A DNA stretch of 56,026 nt, from contig JAGLUW010000028.1 of assembly GCA_023134145.1 (NCBI GenBank), positions 1 through 56,026 on the forward strand. The letters run 5' to 3'. Source of the stretch: Sulfuriflexus sp. (lineage in GTDB: Bacteria > Pseudomonadota > Gammaproteobacteria > AKS1). Below are positions 51,121 to 56,026 of the stretch, in pieces; within the stretch, counting starts at the first letter, position 1; each line of letters starts with the position of its first letter. Both the position numbers and the translations under genes were made by a program. The notes beneath the pieces are model-generated. The model ran no database searches. It saw nothing but the letters and a program-made list of their open reading frames with translations, and was not told where the DNA came from.

Positions 51121-51462
51121 CTATAAATCTAATAATATTTTAAGTGGCTTGCGCATACCCGCGATCTTGCAGGCCATTTGTCCGTAACCATAAGGGAAAA
51201 GGTAATAAACGTGTTTACGTGTTGCCTTTTCCTTTCCGGATTGCTCTTTTAATAACTTTAATACTTTACGCAACTCGAGAACACAAGTCGTCGTTTCATA
51301 ATGCTCTCGCACCATGTTAACTATCTGCCAGCGGTCTTCATTCATTTCTAGTGAGAGTTGTTCAGCTAATTGAACGGCTACATCATTATCCCATGTAGCA
51401 GGATCAAGCAAATAACCTTCGTTATCCACTCCAACTTCTTTACCTTCAAATACTAATGACAT
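51121..51462 (-). CDS. Atypical DsrC/TusE-family protein lacking the terminal cysteine
   Basis: A 113-aa protein of the DsrC/TusE/RspA family, as shown by YLFPYGYGQMACKIAGMRKP. C98 fits the inner conserved cysteine (CysB). The penultimate CysA expected at 109 is isoleucine, and the tail runs four residues further (LLDL). It therefore cannot form the DsrC intramolecular disulfide or act as TusE, which needs CysA. It resembles regulatory RspA-type paralogues. It follows the membrane-anchored ferredoxin gene by 14 bp and is likely co-transcribed with the molybdoenzyme cluster. Confidence 0.88.
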   Translation of the reverse strand: MSLVFEGKEVGVDNEGYLLDPATWDNDVAVQLAEQLSLEMNEDRWQIVNMVREHYETTTCVLELRKVLKLLKEQSGKEKATRKHVYYLFPYGYGQMACKIAGMRKPLKILLDL

Positions 51463-51476
51463 ATTAATCTCAATCT

Positions 51477-53321
51477 CTAATGTGAATCGGGCACAACGCC
51501 AACTTGTGGCATTTCTGCGAGCCCAGTAGCCCGTGCGTGTTCTTGGAAACCTTTATTCTTCCAGAAGAAGGCCCCTGGCATCGTTGTTGGTGTTACTAGT
51601 ACATAAAACAATGCGCGACCAATCAACGCTGTTGCCAACATCACTATGGCAATAACAGCCAAGCTACTAAGCCCCATGACTCCGGTAGGTGAAACTAATA
51701 GAAAAATGAAAACTAGCGCAATAGATAACAACAGGCCGCTATTTCTTGTGACATAGGTTTTACCAAATTCACTACACTGAATGTAATGTGAAGCCGCTGC
51801 TTCCCCGCCCTGCTTGTTCATGTCTACTGCGTGACGCCATAAACCGAATGCTTCTAGAATCAGGCCGCCTAACATTAACCATGCTGCTACATTTAGCAAT
51901 GAAGCAAACTGATGCCCCTGTGCGAACAATACGCTTACGTAAACCATGCCAACCAATAACCCACCTAGGGCGAACATGTTGCCGTAGAAACTTGTTAGCA
52001 CCTGCCAATGATTCCAGAAAGGACGTGCCTTAATACGATAAATACTATGCATAAAGAACAAAGATACGGGGCCCGCAATGACTGTCGCCCATCCTGCGAT
52101 ATTGCTTAGCGATGCGAGTGTTGCTTCTGACATGCCAAACCAATCTGTTACAACAAACGGGAATGTGACTAATAATGTATATGCGCCTAGCAAATTATAG
52201 AACAAGGCCAAACTGGCCACTTCACGGCTCACGGGTGAGTAACGTAGATTGTAAAAGGCACGATAAAAATATTGCGGCTTACCTAAATGCATGGTCGAAA
52301 TAAACAAGGCATAGCTTTCAATACCGAGTAAACCGAACAGCAATGCGGAATACGTTGTTGAGTGTGCCGCAGGTGTGAGATGTTCAAGACCGATCATTGG
52401 ACCAATAAACATTAATAAGAATGTACCCACCACCATTTGTGAGATCAATGTAAATAGAACCAAGGGATCTTCACGCGAACGAAGCTTGCGAAGATTCCAT
52501 TCACGCTTAAAGCCATGCTTAGGATCCAGCGTGGACTGGAAGTCCCCGCTACCATCACGATGATATTTAACCGCGGTACTGTCAACACGAGTCATATCAC
52601 GTTCAAGCGTATTGGTTTGCTGAAAGCGAATATTCGGCTGCGTAATATCAGTACGCGGGAAACCGGGGATCTCGGTCTCAGCCTGCGTACGACCTTCGGG
52701 AATGTTTTCAATCACACCAAAGTCCAGTGCATTACCCAAACATGCAGACACACAGGCAGGCTTTAGCCCTACTTCGAGTCTATCAACACACATATTACAT
52801 TTAGTAACCTGACCCTTAATCGGATCAAGTTGTGGTGCGTTATACGGACAAACCCATGTGCAGTAGCCGCAACCAAAACAAATATCAGGATCTTGAAGTA
52901 CCGCGCCATATTCAGCGAATTTTGTATAGGCACGTGTTGGACACCCCTTTAAACAGACAGGATCATCACAGTGATTACAGGCCATGGAGATATTCAGGCG
53001 TCGGTATTCAGGATACGTGCCACCTTCAACAAAACCAACTGAACGGAAGGCAATGTGTGCGGGGTTATCATTCTTTTCACTACATGCGGCTTCACAGGCA
53101 TGACAAGCAATGCAGTTATCCGCATTAAAATAGAAGCCATGTTGTTTATAGCGATTAGGATTTTCACCCACCCCGCTATCATCATTAATATTTAGGCTTT
53201 TATCATGCAGCGCATCGCCCGCTGCGACCATATCAATGGGTGCGTCATAGCAGTTATGTGTCTTGCTATCTGGATCTTTTAACAAGGCATATTCGGGTTC
53301 GTTGTCGCGTACTTCAAACAT
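51477..53321 (-). CDS. Fused four-cluster ferredoxin/DmsC-type membrane subunit
   Basis: A 614-aa fusion. Residues 60-200 form a DmsB-like electron-transfer subunit with 16 cysteines in four groups (C70/73/76/80, C115/118/123/127, C148/151/154/158, C175/178/190/194). Residues about 285-585 form a DmsC-type membrane anchor with around eight transmembrane helices that should bind quinone. No signal peptide, so the ferredoxin part faces the cytoplasm. In SoeABC and DmsABC these are separate proteins. An AGGATG ribosome-binding site precedes the ATG, and the gene follows the molybdoenzyme by 9 bp. It is expected to link that enzyme to the quinone pool. Confidence 0.9.
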   Translation of the reverse strand: MFEVRDNEPEYALLKDPDSKTHNCYDAPIDMVAAGDALHDKSLNINDDSGVGENPNRYKQHGFYFNADNCIACHACEAACSEKNDNPAHIAFRSVGFVEGGTYPEYRRLNISMACNHCDDPVCLKGCPTRAYTKFAEYGAVLQDPDICFGCGYCTWVCPYNAPQLDPIKGQVTKCNMCVDRLEVGLKPACVSACLGNALDFGVIENIPEGRTQAETEIPGFPRTDITQPNIRFQQTNTLERDMTRVDSTAVKYHRDGSGDFQSTLDPKHGFKREWNLRKLRSREDPLVLFTLISQMVVGTFLLMFIGPMIGLEHLTPAAHSTTYSALLFGLLGIESYALFISTMHLGKPQYFYRAFYNLRYSPVSREVASLALFYNLLGAYTLLVTFPFVVTDWFGMSEATLASLSNIAGWATVIAGPVSLFFMHSIYRIKARPFWNHWQVLTSFYGNMFALGGLLVGMVYVSVLFAQGHQFASLLNVAAWLMLGGLILEAFGLWRHAVDMNKQGGEAAASHYIQCSEFGKTYVTRNSGLLLSIALVFIFLLVSPTGVMGLSSLAVIAIVMLATALIGRALFYVLVTPTTMPGAFFWKNKGFQEHARATGLAEMPQVGVVPDSH

Positions 53322-53330
53322 TATGTCATC

Positions 53331-55535
53331 CTAGAACTTACGCATTTCCATGCTTAGGCGTGCTGCTTCAACTTGATCGGTAATACGCTCAATACGTATT
53401 GCTGATTGTTTATATGCCGGTTGTCTTGAATGAGGATCAAGCAAGCCCAGTGTTAATCTGTTTGCACAATCAAAGAAGTGGAAAGGCAAGAAAACGGCGT
53501 TCTTCGCGACTCGCTGTGTTGGCTGCGCCATAACAACAGCATCAGAACGACGTGATACCAAACGCACATATTCACCACGCACAATACCAAGTTCATTCGC
53601 CAAATCAGGATTTATCTCAATAAATGGAATTGGACTGTACTTGTTATTGTTACCGATCTTGCCTGTCTTGGTACGACCGTGCCAATGCTCGATCAAGCGT
53701 CCCGTGTTTAACCAAATAGGAAATTTCTCATCCGGCACTTCGTTATTATCGATAAATGGCAAGGGAATCAACTTCGCTTTACCATCTGGATAACGGAAAG
53801 TCGCATCTTCAGTATAAAGACGCTTACCACCTGCTGGCGGCATTTCACCCTTGTCTAATTGTTCTTTTGTATACGGCCACTGGATACCACGTTGCTTTTC
53901 AATCAACTCGTGATCCATACCAGAAATATCAGCCAAACGTCCTTTTGAGATTTCAGTCATTTCCATAAAAATATCAGGAGCACGTTCCGGGAATGAAACC
54001 TTGCCATCAGTATTGAAACGTTCCGCCATACGATTGAATACCCACAGATCAGGCTTAGCCTGCCCAGGCGGTGTAGCTAATGGCTTAACCAAGTTAATAC
54101 GTCGTTCGGTATTGGTCATGACACCTTCTTTTTCTGCCCACGTACCCGCTGGTAAATAGACATGTGCGTACTCGGCACTTTCAGTATCTTCATAACAATC
54201 TTGTACAACACAAAATTCGAGTTTTTCCATCGCTTTACGGATACGTGCGGTATTCGGTAATGATGTTAGCGGATTGGTCGCAATCAACCACAAGCCCTTA
54301 ATTTGGCCTGATTCAATTGCATGATAAATGTCAGTTTGAAACATGCCGCGTTTCTTTGGAAAAAACTCCGGATCAACATTCCAAAATTTGGCGATCTCTT
54401 CACGATCTTCTGCATTCTCAAGATAACGATAATTAGGCAAGCCTGAACATGAAGACCACTCACGTGTTCCCATCGCATTACACTGGCCAGTGATCGAAAG
54501 GCTGGTGCCACCTGCTTTACCAATATTACCGGTGATCAATGCCAGATTATTAATACCGACAACACCATCTGATCCATGAGTCGATTGATTAATACCCATG
54601 GTCCATATCTGCATAGCGGCTTTAGATTTGGCAAAAATCCTAGCAACATGACGAATGCGATCTTCATCAATGCCACAAATCTTGGCTGCAGTAACAGGAT
54701 CATACTTAGCGACTTCAGCCTTTAATTCTTCAAAACCATTGGTATTGGCTTCGATGTACGCCATGTCTTGTAAATCTTCATCCAAAATCACGTGCATTAA
54801 TGCATTCATTAACACCACATCAGTACCCGGCGTAATAGCTAAATGCATGTGTGCATTTTGCGCCAACATAGTAACGCGAGGATCAACAACAATCAGGGTG
54901 AAGTTTTTCTTTTCCTGCGCTTCTTTCATGCGCCAATAAATAATTGGGTGTTGTTCTGGTAAATTAGAACCCCACGCAATCAAACAATCCGTATGTTCAA
55001 AATCTTCATAACAACCGGGAGGACCATCTGAACCAAATGAACGCTTGTAACCCGATACGGCCGAAGCCATACACAAGGTTGTATTGCCATCGTAATTATT
55101 CGTACCAATTAAACCACGGGTCAATTTACCTAAGGTGTAAAATTCTTCGGTAAGCATTTGGCCAGTTGAAATAATCGCAAAGGAATCACGACCATACTTT
55201 TCTTGAATGCGAACAATCTCATCATGGGTTTTATCAAGCGCTGCATCCCAACTAGTATTCTGCCAAGGTTCATACCACTGCTCACGCATCTTCGGTTCCG
55301 TACCACGTCCTGCGGAATCAAATAGTTCATGTTCAAAGATACCCTTCAAACATAACTTGCCACGGTTAACATCTGCGTCAGCCACACCACGAGAAGCGAT
55401 AGGTTTACCTGCATCATTTAAACCCACCTCAATGGAACAACCAGTGGAACAATATCCACATGCCGCATATTTCCATTCAACCACGCCCTTATCGGCGATC
55501 TTGATCGGGTTCTTTTGTTTGCGGCCAAAAAGCAT
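53331..55535 (-). CDS. NasA/NapA-type molybdopterin oxidoreductase
   Basis: A 734-aa molybdenum bis-MGD enzyme with an N-terminal [4Fe-4S] cluster (C26, C29, C33, C62) and K64 in the electron path. C155 in TTLCMASAV is the probable Mo ligand, as in cytoplasmic nitrate reductases. GQMLTEEFYTLGKL, GSDGPPGCYEDFEHTD and HEHWHGRTKTGK-type segments match the assimilatory nitrate reductase (NasA) group. There is no Tat signal, so it is cytoplasmic. It follows nirD. A sulfite-oxidising SoeA role is the alternative, but the length (SoeA is near 950 aa) and the nir context favour nitrate. Confidence 0.82.
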   Translation of the reverse strand: MLFGRKQKNPIKIADKGVVEWKYAACGYCSTGCSIEVGLNDAGKPIASRGVADADVNRGKLCLKGIFEHELFDSAGRGTEPKMREQWYEPWQNTSWDAALDKTHDEIVRIQEKYGRDSFAIISTGQMLTEEFYTLGKLTRGLIGTNNYDGNTTLCMASAVSGYKRSFGSDGPPGCYEDFEHTDCLIAWGSNLPEQHPIIYWRMKEAQEKKNFTLIVVDPRVTMLAQNAHMHLAITPGTDVVLMNALMHVILDEDLQDMAYIEANTNGFEELKAEVAKYDPVTAAKICGIDEDRIRHVARIFAKSKAAMQIWTMGINQSTHGSDGVVGINNLALITGNIGKAGGTSLSITGQCNAMGTREWSSCSGLPNYRYLENAEDREEIAKFWNVDPEFFPKKRGMFQTDIYHAIESGQIKGLWLIATNPLTSLPNTARIRKAMEKLEFCVVQDCYEDTESAEYAHVYLPAGTWAEKEGVMTNTERRINLVKPLATPPGQAKPDLWVFNRMAERFNTDGKVSFPERAPDIFMEMTEISKGRLADISGMDHELIEKQRGIQWPYTKEQLDKGEMPPAGGKRLYTEDATFRYPDGKAKLIPLPFIDNNEVPDEKFPIWLNTGRLIEHWHGRTKTGKIGNNNKYSPIPFIEINPDLANELGIVRGEYVRLVSRRSDAVVMAQPTQRVAKNAVFLPFHFFDCANRLTLGLLDPHSRQPAYKQSAIRIERITDQVEAARLSMEMRKF

Positions 55536-55553
55536 TTTATTTACCGAGCTCGG

Positions 55554-55895
55554 TTAATCCTTATTAGGACAACCTTCGTTAGGTGTTAATGACAAAAAGA
55601 TTGTGTCGCCATCCATTTTAATGGGGTAACTTGCTGCACAACCTTCATCAGGAGCAACGGCACTGCCGCTATCAAGCACGATCTTCCAATCATGCAATGG
55701 GCAAGATACACGGTCACCATGCACGATACCTTGTGACAATGGGCCGCCTTTATGCGGACAGGAATCACGTAGGGCAAATATCTTGTCTTCGGCCGTACGA
55801 AAAACTGCAATATCACCATCAGGGGCATTCACTACACGTGCACCCAATTTAGGAATATCATTCAAACTACCTACTTCAATCCATTCTTCACTCAT
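55554..55895 (-). CDS. nirD: NirD, nitrite reductase small subunit (Rieske)
   Basis: A 113-aa Rieske protein matching the NirD small subunit of NAD(P)H-dependent assimilatory nitrite reductase. The [2Fe-2S] ligands are in CPHKGGPLSQGIVHGDRVSCPLH (C42/H44 and C61/H64 by position), followed by the APDEGC segment typical of NirD. It lies 35 bp after the partial upstream gene and 18 bp before the molybdoenzyme, giving a nir-nas order. Confidence 0.88.
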   Translation of the reverse strand: MSEEWIEVGSLNDIPKLGARVVNAPDGDIAVFRTAEDKIFALRDSCPHKGGPLSQGIVHGDRVSCPLHDWKIVLDSGSAVAPDEGCAASYPIKMDGDTIFLSLTPNEGCPNKD

Positions 55896-55930
55896 TGTTT
55901 TATCTCGCTGTCTTATCTCGTTATGGGCGC

Positions 55931-56026
55931 TTAGGCGTTAATATTCTTCATTGCTTCAAACTCATGCTTTTCAGCACCCTTGGCACGGGCTTCCCATGGA
56001 TCATCTTGTACAAAGCTTTGTGAGAA
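55931..56026 (-). CDS. nirB: C-terminal end of upstream gene, probably nirB (partial)
   Basis: The last 31 codons of a minus-strand gene running off the window edge, ending in the stop at 55931-55933. The tail contains QDDPWEARAKGAEKHEFEAM, similar to my recollection of NirB C-termini, and the gene directly precedes nirD. The assignment is mainly from context; a nitrate transporter is the alternative. Confidence 0.5.
   Translation of the reverse strand, partial: FSQSFVQDDPWEARAKGAEKHEFEAMKNINA

Noticed and set aside
53331..55535. Calling the molybdoenzyme SoeA because of the sulfur-oxidation context
   Set aside because: It is shorter than SoeA, carries NasA-type motifs with a cysteine Mo ligand, and follows nirD; kept only as an alternative.

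Overview
The window is chromosomal DNA from a sulfur-oxidizing gammaproteobacterium, moderately AT-rich by eye. The lineage call rests on two things: a reverse-type dissimilatory sulfite reductase operon in the order known from purple sulfur bacteria, and several housekeeping blocks in gammaproteobacterial order. These blocks are ftsK-lolA-rarA-crcB-serS-cysG and aat-bpt-infA-clpA-clpS-cspD-rluE-nudJ-mnmA-hflD-purB-roxA. The genus cannot be fixed from sequence alone.

Layout: (1) 1-9.4 kb is the downstream part of the dsr operon: the end of dsrC, then dsrM-K-L-J-O-P-N-R and an unrecognised 131-aa gene. It encodes the sulfur carrier DsrC, the membrane complex DsrMKJOP, the NAD(P)H-linked oxidoreductase DsrL, the siroheme amidase DsrN and DsrR. 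dsrABEFH should lie just upstream. (2) 9.4-14.8 kb is signalling: a NarX/NarL-like pair with a cysteine-rich GAF domain, a rhodanese, an Hpt protein and a REC-PAS-degenerate GGDEF-EAL protein. (3) 14.8-22.6 kb (minus) is cysG, serS, a DUF190 protein, crcB, rarA, lolA and ftsK. (4) 22.9-27.9 kb is trxB, a CHASE-type histidine kinase overlapped by a periplasmic binding protein, and a COG3146-type acyltransferase-like protein. (5) 28-37.2 kb is an N-degron/translation block: aat, bpt, infA, clpA, clpS, cspD, a cupin, rluE, nudJ, mnmA, hflD and a small membrane protein. (6) 37.3-47.7 kb is acnB, a small secreted or membrane-tethered protein, purB, roxA, a GNAT enzyme, a DUF7931-like protein, a secretin-domain protein, an Hpt protein and rep. 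(7) 47.8-50.1 kb is a large diheme peroxidase-like cytochrome. (8) 50.7-56 kb is an unknown small protein converging on a minus-strand cluster: probable nirB tail, nirD, a NasA-type molybdoenzyme, a fused four-cluster ferredoxin/DmsC-type membrane protein and an atypical DsrC homologue.

The sulfur genes work together: DsrC persulfide or trisulfide is handled by DsrMKJOP, DsrL links to the nicotinamide pool, and CysG plus DsrN supply siroheme and its amide for DsrAB (and siroheme for NirB). The most unusual parts are the terminal cluster, which couples a nitrate-reductase-like enzyme to a fused quinone-module protein and a DsrC paralogue lacking the C-terminal cysteine, and several RNA-level structures. 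The RNA structures are a 15-bp hairpin swallowing the ribosome-binding site and start codon of dsrN, a UUCG-capped hairpin between dsrC and dsrM, and a potentially bistable leader before the 40.26-kb gene. No tRNA, rRNA, CRISPR array or insertion sequence was found.
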